From JBLWXV01 sp048267245 (GTDB lineage: Bacteria; Bdellovibrionota; Bacteriovoracia; Bacteriovoracales; Bacteriovoracaceae), in the NCBI GenBank assembly GCA_048267245.1, contig JBLWXV010000002.1, positions 1,178,001 through 1,242,000 of the forward strand: a stretch of DNA of 64,000 bases, in the 5' to 3' direction. Shown here piece after piece: positions 17,810-26,104 of this stretch. Numbering within the stretch: the stretch's first letter is position 1; each line of letters begins with the position of its first letter. Both the position numbers and the translations under genes were made by a program. Under the pieces are notes generated by a model. That model was not told where the DNA came from. It did not search any database and worked only from the letters and a program-made list of their open reading frames with translations.

Positions 17810-18301
17810 ATGAAAATTTCAAGTATAAAGACCTGGGGCCTAATTGGCCTAATCATGGGATTTCTCCTGAGCGCGAGCAATGTCTACGCTCAAGCGGGAA
17901 GAAATGTCTCTGAGTACAATCTCACTCGCGGAGTTGGTCTCAAGGGATTTGACCCCGTCTCGTTCTTTCCAGAAGGTGGTGCTGCCCCTACGGCAGGCAA
18001 TCAGAGTATTTCTTACGAGCATCTAGGTGTGACGTATCTATTTACAACTGTTGAAAACCGCGAACTCTTTATCTCTAACCCAGACAAGTACGAGCCGACC
18101 TACGGTGGTTTCTGTGCCTACGCCATGGCCTCTGGGAGTAAAGTTGATATTAGAACCGAGTTCTACACTATCAATGGCAATCGCCTTCACTTTTTTGTGA
18201 GTGCTCGTGCCAAGAGAAATTTTGACCGCGACGTCGCCTCCTTTGAAGAAAGGGCCGATGGCCACTGGATGCAAATTTCTGGAGAGTCTCCACGTTTTTA
18301 A
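17810..18301 (+). CDS. Secreted YHS-domain protein
   Basis: A signal peptide (residues 1-26, ending NVYAQ) precedes a YHS-like domain: GFDPVSFFPEGG..., YLFTTVENRELFISNPDKYEPTYGGFCAYAMASG. In the YHS fold the segment around P-x-YGGFCA-x-A is conserved and may bind metal, with Cys in the FCAYA motif. Relatives are found with copper or oxidative-stress genes. GGGAG lies six bases before the ATG. It heads a four-gene plus-strand cassette with haem and YceI proteins. Confidence 0.85.
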   Translation: MKISSIKTWGLIGLIMGFLLSASNVYAQAGRNVSEYNLTRGVGLKGFDPVSFFPEGGAAPTAGNQSISYEHLGVTYLFTTVENRELFISNPDKYEPTYGGFCAYAMASGSKVDIRTEFYTINGNRLHFFVSARAKRNFDRDVASFEERADGHWMQISGESPRF

Positions 18302-18363
18302 GAATTCCTAGGGCAGATCAAATCGATCTGCCCACTCTAGAGAAGATGACAAAGGTAAGCGAG

Positions 18364-19041
18364 ATGAAAGAGCTTAAAAAAATGAAGACATTATTGATAT
18401 CACTCACACTCGGTGCTCTCGCTTCCTGTGGAAATTATGAAGAGAGTAAGGGCTTTGTTGAAACTTCATCTTCCAGAGCAATTGGAGCAGAGAGTGTGAC
18501 ATTTACTGAGGTGAAAGAGCAGGTCTTTGCTAGTAGTTGTACGAGTTGTCACGTTCAATACGACAATTATGAATCAGTGCTCAAGGATATTGCGGCTATA
18601 AGAGGAGCTGTTGAGAGTAATCGCATGCCAAAGAATAGTGGGCCTCTTACTGAGGCCCAAAAGTCTCTACTCTTTGCGTGGATTGATGCCGGAGCGCCAA
18701 ATACCGGGGCAGACTCAGGGCCGCCAACAAGAAATGAATTAGCACCTAACTGGGAGTCTCTGTCTCAAAATATTTTTTATCCAAAGTGTACTTCTTGTCA
18801 CAATCCAAATGGAGAAGCGAAATTTCTAGATCTCTCAACCAGACAAGCTTGGTTTGAAGGGCGAGATAGAGACTTTGGTGGACTTACGTTACTTGATTTT
18901 GAAAACCCAAGCGAGAGCTATGTGATGAAAGTGATCAATGATCCATTTGAGCCAATGCCCCCGGCCTACTCAAATATTCCAGTGCTCTCGGCCGAGGAAA
19001 AGGACGCAATTGAGGAATGGATCAGACGGGGCTTGCCCTAA
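18364..19041 (+). CDS. Lipoprotein with two haem c motifs (PSCyt1/cytochrome c-like)
   Basis: A lipobox (LGALASC) marks an outer- or inner-membrane lipoprotein. Two CxxCH motifs follow: SCTSCHVQ and, about 80 residues later, KCTSCHNP. Each is followed by a short helical segment with a conserved methionine (SNRMPKNSGP; FEPMPPAY) that could be the distal haem ligand. This looks like a tandem of two small c-type domains. I preferred the ATG at 18364 because AAGG lies eight bases upstream; ATGs at 18346 and 18382 are also possible. It probably carries electrons between its cassette neighbours. Confidence 0.8.
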   Translation: MKELKKMKTLLISLTLGALASCGNYEESKGFVETSSSRAIGAESVTFTEVKEQVFASSCTSCHVQYDNYESVLKDIAAIRGAVESNRMPKNSGPLTEAQKSLLFAWIDAGAPNTGADSGPPTRNELAPNWESLSQNIFYPKCTSCHNPNGEAKFLDLSTRQAWFEGRDRDFGGLTLLDFENPSESYVMKVINDPFEPMPPAYSNIPVLSAEEKDAIEEWIRRGLP

Positions 19042-19058
19042 TTTTTGAGGAGTTATTT

Positions 19059-19589
19059 ATGAAAAAGATAATATTAATCGCGCTGCTACTTTCAAATTCT
19101 CTTAGTGCGGCCACTTATGAAATTAAGAAATCACCAGAGCACGTGAGCTTTATAGCGAAGGGAAAACCTTCTTTTATTTCTATTAAAGGAGTAGGTGAGG
19201 GGCTTTCTGGAAGTGTTGTCAGAGAGGGAGATATAGTTAGTGGAGAGCTTATCTTTAATCTAGACACGCTCTCTACAGGAATTGATCTTAGAGATGATCA
19301 TTTGAAGAATACATATCTTCAAGTGAAGGAGCATCCACAGGCAAAACTCACTTTAAGTGAAGGTCTAACTAAGATAAACGATGAAGAGGTCAATTTTAAA
19401 GGCAGGCTTCTACTTCATGGAGTTGAACGTGAGGTTAGTGGCGTTGGCACTTTGAGTGACCAAGAATTAATGGCTGAGTTTGCCATTAATTTATCCGACT
19501 TTAATATCGCCATTCCAAGTTTTCAGGGAATTACTGTTGCTGAGAAAGTCACAATTAAAGTGAATACGAAAGTTGAAAAAAGGCCTTAG
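19059..19589 (+). CDS. YceI-family periplasmic lipid-binding protein
   Basis: I chose the ATG at 19059: GAGGAG lies seven bases upstream and the product then starts with a signal peptide (MKKIILIALLLSNSLSAA). The mature protein has the YceI lipocalin-like pattern, with VREGDIVSGELIFNLDTLSTGIDLRDDHLK near the centre and FAINLSDFNIAIPSF near the end. YceI proteins bind isoprenoid quinones or similar lipids and recur beside cytochromes, which fits this cassette. Confidence 0.88.
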   Translation: MKKIILIALLLSNSLSAATYEIKKSPEHVSFIAKGKPSFISIKGVGEGLSGSVVREGDIVSGELIFNLDTLSTGIDLRDDHLKNTYLQVKEHPQAKLTLSEGLTKINDEEVNFKGRLLLHGVEREVSGVGTLSDQELMAEFAINLSDFNIAIPSFQGITVAEKVTIKVNTKVEKRP

Positions 19590-19612
19590 TGGTCAATAAA
19601 GTTGAGGTTATC

Positions 19613-20722
19613 ATGTTGCGCTTGTTTCTTATTGCCACTCTTACTTTTCTCACCACCCCCGTGGCCGAAGCCTTTGTAGAGAATGTGACCCATGGCTACA
19701 CTAATTGTATGGCCTGCCACGTTTCTCCCGCTGGCGGAAACTTACTCACTGATTACGGTCGATCGCTCTCTAAGGAGCTCATGAGTACTTGGGGATGGAA
19801 GGATTCAGAGAAGCCGCTCTTTGGCGCCATTAAGAACACAAAGTGGATTCAGGTGGGAGGCGACTATCGCCGGATACAAACTCATTTTGAAAATGATCGC
19901 ATAGAGCGAGGCTCAAACTTTGAGATGCAGCGAAACCTGGAATTTGGCATTGGCACTCAAGAGTTAAAGGTGGTGGCCGCTCTCGGTGCTCAAGGTGGCC
20001 CAGAGGGAACACCCGATAAGTCGGAATTCATCTCTGAGAGGCACTACGTCCTAGCGCTCATAAGTGAAGGGACTTATGTGCGGGCGGGCAAGTTCCGTTT
20101 AAATATTGGGCTTAATGATCCCAATCACACGAGAGTTACTAAAGCACCACTTGGATTTGGTTCAAATTCAGAATCATATATCCTAGAAGTGAATAAGTTT
20201 TCAGAAAATTTTGAATACACTCTCTCGGCAGAGTTGGGAGATTTTGACCCTGCAAGTACTCAAGTTTCAGAGCAGTCTCTCTCATTTAAATACTCTCACT
20301 ATCTTTATGAAAAAAATAAGTTAGGACTAAGTCTCTACTATGGTGTTCGCAACGAACAAACCAGATCCTTGCTGGGTCTAGATGGGGTCTTCTCACTATT
20401 TAAGTCTGGCGTCTTTAAGTTTGAGACATTCTATGAGAGATCCCATGTTAAGACTCGAGCCGATCAAGACAAGGATTTGATTGCTCATACTATGACGCTT
20501 GGTCATCAAACCTTTAAGGGCTTTATGCCCTATCTTGTAAGTGAGTTTTTGCAGCGAGATCTCTCTGAGAGTACATCACTACAAGGTGCTTACGGGGTAG
20601 GTGTGCAGTGGTTACCTATTTCTCACTTTGACTTTCAGGTCGAATATAAAAAGCAGTTTAATCGCTCGGCCAGTGTCTCACGTAGTGATCTGGCCTGGAT
20701 CATTGGTCACTTCTATCTCTAG
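19613..20722 (+). CDS. Outer-membrane beta-barrel with N-terminal haem c motif
   Basis: The ATG at 19613 has GAGG six bases upstream and gives a signal peptide (MLRLFLIATLTFLTTPVAEAF). The mature N-terminus holds one CxxCH site in TNCMACHVSPAGGNLLTDYGR. The remaining 300 residues alternate polar and hydrophobic, end in an aromatic residue and a short terminal strand (WIIGHFYL), and look like a 14-18 strand barrel. A haem fused to a porin would place a redox centre at the periplasmic mouth. The family is not characterised as far as I know. The stop codon shares CTAG with the convergent gene's stop. Confidence 0.8.
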   Translation: MLRLFLIATLTFLTTPVAEAFVENVTHGYTNCMACHVSPAGGNLLTDYGRSLSKELMSTWGWKDSEKPLFGAIKNTKWIQVGGDYRRIQTHFENDRIERGSNFEMQRNLEFGIGTQELKVVAALGAQGGPEGTPDKSEFISERHYVLALISEGTYVRAGKFRLNIGLNDPNHTRVTKAPLGFGSNSESYILEVNKFSENFEYTLSAELGDFDPASTQVSEQSLSFKYSHYLYEKNKLGLSLYYGVRNEQTRSLLGLDGVFSLFKSGVFKFETFYERSHVKTRADQDKDLIAHTMTLGHQTFKGFMPYLVSEFLQRDLSESTSLQGAYGVGVQWLPISHFDFQVEYKKQFNRSASVSRSDLAWIIGHFYL

Positions 20723-21582
20723 AAGGCGGATGCGTGGGCGATAGAGCGATCACTAGGAAGTTGCCAGACGCCGCCATTTCTTAAAAAACGCGAGAGGAAG
20801 AGTTGATACTTTGAGAGAATCTTCTCTTTTTCTCCGCTTTCAATCATCTTTTTAAATTCTCTATCAAAGTTAATTTGCAATTGTTGATCTTTGAAGCTTA
20901 CGGCCCTAGGTGCAGAAGGTATCTGGTAGAGACAGGTGAAGTTTTCTGGATTCTCTTTGATCTTTGAGGAATTCTTAAGCTCTTGAGAGTAGTAGCGAAA
21001 AACTAGGAAGTCAGAGAGAATATAGTTAGCTCGCCCCATCAACAGTGTCGCCGCCAGAGATTTTTGGTGAGGCACTTCCTCATAATTGGGCAATTCTTTG
21101 ATCTTGGGAAGATACTCAGAGAATACTTTCGACGCTCCCTGAAAGCCACTGGCCCGAAGTTTGGGACTTGACTTTAGCTTCTCAAGAAATGCACTTAAAT
21201 CCTTAAATAATTGAGCTTCACTCTGTCGACCAATTAAGCAATTGCGAAATTCCACGATGCTTTGGGTGTGATAAAGCTCTGAGGGAAGGAGTTCTGATAT
21301 ATTGAGCCCTCCATCTAACTTTCCCTTTTCAAGTTCGTGAATCGCGCGGTTATTTGTCATTGTGTGCCACTCGGCGCTGAGACCCAATCTCGCCAAGACC
21401 TTAGTGACTATCTCAATTTGAATTCCTGGATGGTTATCAACTTTCTCACCCAACATATTGTATGGGGGCACAGAATTACTAATTGATAAATTGATGACTT
21501 TTTTTGAGACCTTGTCTTGTGCAAGGGAAGCGTTGATTGGAGATAAGATACTGAGAAGGACAAGACCGATAAAGAGCTTCAT
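20719..21582 (-). CDS. Periplasmic solute-binding protein, family 3 (amino-acid type)
   Basis: A signal peptide (ending NASLAQ) precedes a bilobed SBP_bac_3 domain. The start NLSISNSVPPYNM...GIQIEIVTKVLARLGL and the middle GKLDGGLNISELLP follow the pattern of polar amino-acid binding proteins. No permease or ATPase is adjacent. Orphan members may act as sensors or as decoys in predatory bacteria; the ligand cannot be told. The gene lies downstream of the siderophore-operon terminator, so it probably has its own promoter. Confidence 0.8.
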   Translation of the reverse strand: MKLFIGLVLLSILSPINASLAQDKVSKKVINLSISNSVPPYNMLGEKVDNHPGIQIEIVTKVLARLGLSAEWHTMTNNRAIHELEKGKLDGGLNISELLPSELYHTQSIVEFRNCLIGRQSEAQLFKDLSAFLEKLKSSPKLRASGFQGASKVFSEYLPKIKELPNYEEVPHQKSLAATLLMGRANYILSDFLVFRYYSQELKNSSKIKENPENFTCLYQIPSAPRAVSFKDQQLQINFDREFKKMIESGEKEKILSKYQLFLSRFLRNGGVWQLPSDRSIAHASAF

Positions 21583-21620
21583 GGCCTCAAGGATAGCATA
21601 GAGTGCAGCAATGCCGAGAG

Positions 21621-21661
21621 GAAAAATAGGGTAAGCCTCATTTTTTAGGAGATGCTTACCC
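21621..21661 (-). terminator. Intrinsic terminator of the siderophore receptor unit
   Basis: GGGTAAGC and GCTTACCC pair perfectly over eight bases. An inner CTC/GAG pair extends the stem past a small bulge. On the minus strand the hairpin is followed by TATTTTT. It lies about 11 bases after the stop of the small secreted-protein gene, so it should end the transcript coming from the IutA-like receptor. Confidence 0.75.
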
Positions 21662-21672
21662 CTAAAGCATTC

Positions 21673-22200
21673 TTATCTTCTATCAAAGACGATTCGTGTG
21701 GTTCCACTGGCGCAACTTTGAAGCTCAACACCTTCTTTCAAAGTAATGGCCACATAGCGAAAGCCACGCTTTGAAGCTTCGTAGGATACGCTTGCAAGCT
21801 CACTGTCTAGCCACTGGCGTGTGCCTTCGCAGAGGGCCGAGTCAGTTTCTGCCACAATTTGTGAGTAGGAGAAATCGAGGCGCTTAGTCTCGCGATTGCG
21901 CTCAAAGAAGACGCCATAAGTACAAGTTGAATTGTCGGCAGCTGGATAATTAAGCTCGATTAAAAAATTATTGAGTTCCTTGTCAGCTGAGAGCTGGAAG
22001 AAGCTAATCTCGTGCTCATCATAGCTAAGTGGGGCGGCGACATAATCATCTTCTGGGCCAAAAGTGCCGCAGTCATAGCCGTCGGCCGCTGCACGAAATG
22101 TGGTTCCCATCGGAAGCTTAAAAGTTTCGCTAAGAGCTGTGGCAGAGCTCGCCAGAGCGAGGAGGGCAATTAGGCATTTCATCTTTTTTAACATTCTCAT
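21673..22200 (-). CDS. Secreted hypothetical protein in the siderophore receptor operon
   Basis: A signal peptide (about residues 8-24, LIALLALASSATAL) precedes 150 residues with four cysteines (GYDCG, NSTCTY, ALCEG, QSCASG), possibly two disulphides. GGAG seven bases upstream supports the ATG. Only 14 bases separate it from the receptor gene, and a terminator follows it, so it is the last gene of the siderophore locus. I do not recognise the fold. A role in iron or siderophore handling is inferred from position only. Confidence 0.7.
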   Translation of the reverse strand: MRMLKKMKCLIALLALASSATALSETFKLPMGTTFRAAADGYDCGTFGPEDDYVAAPLSYDEHEISFFQLSADKELNNFLIELNYPAADNSTCTYGVFFERNRETKRLDFSYSQIVAETDSALCEGTRQWLDSELASVSYEASKRGFRYVAITLKEGVELQSCASGTTRIVFDRR

Positions 22201-22214
22201 TGTTGCTCCAGTGA

Positions 22215-24353
22215 TTAAAATCTTAGAGTGGCCTTAACACCATACATTCTGGGCAGAGCGGGTGAAGAGACATAGGTGCTCAGACCAGTGTAGTAGTAGG
22301 CTTGGCTTTCATATAATTTATTGAAGATATTGTCCATGTAGACAAAGAGTGAGTATCTCTCCTTGTCAATTCCTGCGCGGATATTCCATAGGCCATAACT
22401 TCCCATTTTTGTAAGGTTATTATTATCGCCATAGCGACTGCCGTTGTACTTGTAAGTTAATCTAAAGAAGCCCACGCCATTGATGGCCGCAAGGTAGCGT
22501 GAGTATTGACCATATGTGCTTCCACTCCAATTGGGGATATTGGCCACGCGTGCACCCTTGCCGTTGACTACGTTGCCATTGAAGGTCGCCTCTTCTTTGA
22601 ATTCTGTTTCCATATAGCCAACATTGAGACCAAAATCGATATCTCTGGTGAACTTGAACTCACTCTCAAGTTCTACCCCGTAAATATCAGTGTCGATATT
22701 GGCGTAATAGCTTAGATTTGTGGTTGGGTCTTTGGTTCTGACCTGTTTATCTTGGATATCATCATAGAAGATGGCGGTGTTGAGCCTTAGTCTATTGCCA
22801 AAGAGTTTTGACTTCATTCCGATTTCATAGGCAATTGAAGATGAATCGTCATAGGCCTGTTGATCGGTCGCAAGAGAGTTGTAGTTATTAAATTGATATG
22901 AAGGGTAGCCGCCCGATTGATAGCCTCTAGTGACAGAGGCGTAGGTATTAATATTCTCTGTGGTTTTGTGGGCCAGGGCCACCTTTGCACTGTAATTTGT
23001 GTAGTCTTCTTTACTGTGCTGCTCGTAGTAGCTAAGGGCATTTGAAGAGTGCAGAGAATTAAATTTCTTCTGGTCATTAATGAGACGTGCACCAAGAGTG
23101 AGGGCGAAGTCTTTAGGAAGCTTTTTCGTTGTTTCACCAAAGGCCGAGATATTAGTGCTTTCTAGTTGGATATTTTGCGAGATGATAAAAGGTATGGTCG
23201 CACCACGAGAAGTGTTCACATAACTAATTAAGCGGTAGTTATTCTTGGCCACATTCACACCTGTGGTCCATGAGAGATCAGTGTCTTTATTTGAGAGACG
23301 AACTTCACCAAAGTATTGGCGGTCGTACTCGCGCACATCGCGAAAGAAGAAGTTGGGATTATTAATATAGGTGTTGGCCAGTCCCGTGCCACCAACACTC
23401 ACCAGATAATCATAGGTAATATAGTAGTCGGCCTCATCGTATTTCACTTGAAAGTCGTGATAGTTAAAGGCCGCAATAGTTGTCAGGACTACATCGCCAA
23501 AGTCCTTTTCTGCTCGAAGAGAAGTTGTGATGAGATTATTGTCATAGGCAGGTATAATATCTTGCCCGGTCTTTGGGTAGCCACTCGTCACATTTCTCGC
23601 AACAATAAGTGGATCAGTGCCCTCTTCATCTTGAAGACCAAATTTCCAAGTGAGCTTAAAGGTTTCACTCGGCTTAAAAAGGATCGAGTTGCTTCCAGCA
23701 AAGACATTCATGTCTCCCAGATCTCGGTTTTGAAGAGTGTCGTGAATGTAGCCGCCACGCTCTTTATATTTTAGAGTGAGTCGGTTTGTGAGCTTGTCTG
23801 AGAAGAGCTTAAAGTTAGTGGTTCCTGTGACCGCGCGAGTATCGAGATTGCCGTATTCCCCCACAATCTTATGTCCGGCCTCTACCGAAGGCTCTTTGGT
23901 TTTAATATTAACAGCTCCGCCCATGGTATTTTTTCCAAAGAGAGTGCCTTGAGGTCCTCTAAGCACCTCGATGCTTTCGATATCAATGAGTTCGTTATCA
24001 AAGCCATAGCGCGGAAGGGGAACTTCATCGAGATAGAAAGACACTGAGATCTCTTCTGGGAGATTCGTATCCTGTGAACCCTGTCCACGAATATAGGGAG
24101 TGATATAGCGGCCAGAGCTTGATCCAATAATAGTGAGGTTGGGAGTGAGGTCGGCCACGTCGCGAACCGATTCGATTCCTGCGTCTTCGAGCTTCTTTTC
24201 GTCAAAGCTAGTGGCCGATATGGGAACCTCTTGTAGGTTTTCTTTTTTCTTTCTTGCTGTAACGATAATATCGCCTAGAGATTCTTCCTGTTGCTGAGCA
24301 TAGAGGTTTAGGCCAAGGCTAAGGGCAACGAGGGCGATTAAAAACTTATTCAC
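22215..24353 (-). CDS. TonB-dependent siderophore receptor (IutA-like position)
   Basis: The 712-residue protein has a signal peptide (ending LNLYAQ), a TonB box (DIIVTA), a plug domain (QEVPISATSF... IESIEVLRGPQGTLFGKNTMGGAVNIKT) and a C-terminal 22-strand barrel ending in aromatic-rich RMYGVKATLRF. I chose the second GTG (24353): AAGGAG lies eight bases upstream, while it is too close to the first GTG at 24359. It lies in the place of iutA, after an iucD-like gene, so ferric-hydroxamate uptake is the likely role. Sequence alone does not prove the ligand. Confidence 0.9.
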   Translation of the reverse strand: MNKFLIALVALSLGLNLYAQQQEESLGDIIVTARKKKENLQEVPISATSFDEKKLEDAGIESVRDVADLTPNLTIIGSSSGRYITPYIRGQGSQDTNLPEEISVSFYLDEVPLPRYGFDNELIDIESIEVLRGPQGTLFGKNTMGGAVNIKTKEPSVEAGHKIVGEYGNLDTRAVTGTTNFKLFSDKLTNRLTLKYKERGGYIHDTLQNRDLGDMNVFAGSNSILFKPSETFKLTWKFGLQDEEGTDPLIVARNVTSGYPKTGQDIIPAYDNNLITTSLRAEKDFGDVVLTTIAAFNYHDFQVKYDEADYYITYDYLVSVGGTGLANTYINNPNFFFRDVREYDRQYFGEVRLSNKDTDLSWTTGVNVAKNNYRLISYVNTSRGATIPFIISQNIQLESTNISAFGETTKKLPKDFALTLGARLINDQKKFNSLHSSNALSYYEQHSKEDYTNYSAKVALAHKTTENINTYASVTRGYQSGGYPSYQFNNYNSLATDQQAYDDSSSIAYEIGMKSKLFGNRLRLNTAIFYDDIQDKQVRTKDPTTNLSYYANIDTDIYGVELESEFKFTRDIDFGLNVGYMETEFKEEATFNGNVVNGKGARVANIPNWSGSTYGQYSRYLAAINGVGFFRLTYKYNGSRYGDNNNLTKMGSYGLWNIRAGIDKERYSLFVYMDNIFNKLYESQAYYYTGLSTYVSSPALPRMYGVKATLRF

Positions 24354-24365
24354 GAACACTTCTCC

Positions 24366-24740
24366 TTAAGAGTTTGCTAATTTATTGAGCCACGCGAGGG
24401 CCTCTTCTTCAGAGCGCGTAACGATATAGGGGCAAGGCATTGCGAGTTTCATTGCCTTGCTCTCTAACTTTCCTAGAAATCCTGTTTTTGTATTTACGCG
24501 AGCATAGCCAAAGCACTTCTCTTTGAGCACCGGCTTGTGGGCGCGAAACCAAGTGGTGAGTTTGCGCTTATTCTCTTCAGAGAAGCCGGCCTTGCCCTCG
24601 GTATAGAAGATTAGGCCAAAGCGCTCACCGGCCACTAATTCATCAAGGGCCGCAAAGAAGTCTCTTGCATCGTCTGGAACCTTGGGGTCGACAATATTAA
24701 TCTTGTGCAGATTGGGGGCAAGTAGTGCTCTTTCAAACAC
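24366..24740 (-). CDS. Small conserved-looking protein between iucD-like gene and receptor
   Basis: The 124-residue product has no signal peptide. It reads as alternating strand and helix (KINIVDPKVPDDARDFFAALDELVAG..., RFGLIFYTEGK) and ends in EALAWLNKLANS. That is reminiscent of SpoIIAA/STAS-like small alpha/beta proteins, but I cannot confirm it. The start is GTG, with a weak GAGAG upstream. It has its own promoter with an operator-like palindrome and is six bases or so from the receptor gene, so it is expressed with the receptor. Confidence 0.7.
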   Translation of the reverse strand: MFERALLAPNLHKINIVDPKVPDDARDFFAALDELVAGERFGLIFYTEGKAGFSEENKRKLTTWFRAHKPVLKEKCFGYARVNTKTGFLGKLESKAMKLAMPCPYIVTRSEEEALAWLNKLANS

Positions 24741-24771
24741 GATTAACTCTCGCTATTAGGGTTGAGACCCA

Positions 24772-24802
24772 TTTATAGGAGAGTTAGTTTGATATATCAA
24801 AC
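24772..24802 (-). promoter_or_regulatory. Promoter with palindromic operator before the small protein and receptor genes
   Basis: On the minus strand TTGATA (24795-24800) and TATAAA (24772-24777) are spaced by 17 bases, a near-consensus sigma-70 promoter. The perfect 16-base palindrome GTTTGATATATCAAAC (24787-24802) covers the -35, the expected position for a repressor. Related sequences precede the other two transcription units of the locus. Confidence 0.65.
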
Positions 24803-24817
24803 ATTAATTTTGCTTTT

Positions 24818-26104
24818 TTACTTTGAGCCGTAATTGATGAAGTTAGCAACACTATTTTTTGTTTGAAAATGCTCGCGACCAAGGAGTGAATTGATCACTG
24901 TTGCTGAGCGCCATGCCATTAAACTGGTCTGGGGCTCTGCGATGCCGTGGCCATGGCGGCTGAAGTTCAGGGCGAAGATCTTGCTGCGGGCCTCTTGCTT
25001 CCACTTGAGTGAGAAGTCTGGGTTGAAGTTAAAGCGGCCAGAGAGATCAAAGGAAATTTTATCTCTGATAGGGGCGATAAGTTCTGGCACCACACTTTCA
25101 AAACCTGTAGCGAGAACCACAATATCCGCGTTTAGGGTTTCTTCTTTTTGGTAAAAGCGATTTTTAACAGAGAGCTCAAAGCCATTTTGCGATTCGCTCA
25201 CACCCTCCATTCTGCGGTAGGGAAGAATTTCAATCGTTCGCTCATCGTTTGCGATATTTTTAAGTTGATAGAGATCGTTATAGAGCTGATTTAGGTATTC
25301 AGGAGTATTGCCGTCGCTGGCCAGCTTTTGATAACTCGTAATTGGGGCCTTCGCACTTGGATCTAGCTTAAAAAACTCATCGACATATTGAGGAGTGAAG
25401 TACTCGTTTGTAAAAGGGGAGTTATCTAATGGCTCTAAGTTCGCTCGACTTGTGACAATTTGTAGTGAGGCAACTTTCCCCCACTTATTGTTAAGAGCGT
25501 TTCTAAAGACTTCGACCCCAGTTTGTCCTCCACCAATGATGACTACTTTTTTATTTTCAAGATTAATGCTCGCTAGTTCTTTTGACTTTGCATGAAAGAC
25601 TTTGGGGCCAAGATAAGATCTAGCGCAATCGGGAACGCGCGGGAGAAGACCTGTTCCTAGGCAGATATTTCTTGCGAGGTAGGATCCCGCTTCGGTCTCG
25701 ATTTCAAAGAGTGAGCGATCTTCATCAAAATTGATGCTACTTACTCCACTTGAAAAACTTAGGTGAGTAGAGAGTTCACGCGATACCCATTGGCAGTAGA
25801 GTTCAAACTCTTTGCGAGTCACACTTTCGCGCTCAGTATTCATAAATGAATAGAAGAGCCCGTTTTTGACTAGGTAGTTTAAGAAGCTATAAGGGTTTGT
25901 GGGGTCTGCACCAGTGACCAAATCCTTGAGAAAGGACGTCTGCATATATGAGTCATTAAAGATAATTTCAGAGTGCCATTCAAAACTAGGTTTCCTTTCA
26001 AAGAATTTAAAATTTAATTCTTTTACCCCGCTACAAAGAGCGGCGAGGGAGAGGTTAAAGGGACCGATACCAATGCCGGCGAGGTCTAGGATTTGCTTAT
26101 TCAT
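24818..26104 (-). CDS. iucD: L-lysine N6-monooxygenase (IucD/SidA/PvdA family)
   Basis: The 428-residue flavoprotein has an N-terminal FAD motif (GIGIGPFNLSLAALC), the family signature WHSEIIFNDSYMQTSFLKDL, an NADPH motif (VVIIGGGQTGVEV) and LATGFE near the C-terminus. It hydroxylates the side-chain amine of lysine (or ornithine) as the first step toward a hydroxamate. The start overlaps the iucC-like stop by eight bases. No decarboxylase lies in the locus, which favours a lysine-based product of aerobactin type over a cadaverine- or diaminopropane-based one; that choice is inference. Confidence 0.92.
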   Translation of the reverse strand: MNKQILDLAGIGIGPFNLSLAALCSGVKELNFKFFERKPSFEWHSEIIFNDSYMQTSFLKDLVTGADPTNPYSFLNYLVKNGLFYSFMNTERESVTRKEFELYCQWVSRELSTHLSFSSGVSSINFDEDRSLFEIETEAGSYLARNICLGTGLLPRVPDCARSYLGPKVFHAKSKELASINLENKKVVIIGGGQTGVEVFRNALNNKWGKVASLQIVTSRANLEPLDNSPFTNEYFTPQYVDEFFKLDPSAKAPITSYQKLASDGNTPEYLNQLYNDLYQLKNIANDERTIEILPYRRMEGVSESQNGFELSVKNRFYQKEETLNADIVVLATGFESVVPELIAPIRDKISFDLSGRFNFNPDFSLKWKQEARSKIFALNFSRHGHGIAEPQTSLMAWRSATVINSLLGREHFQTKNSVANFINYGSK

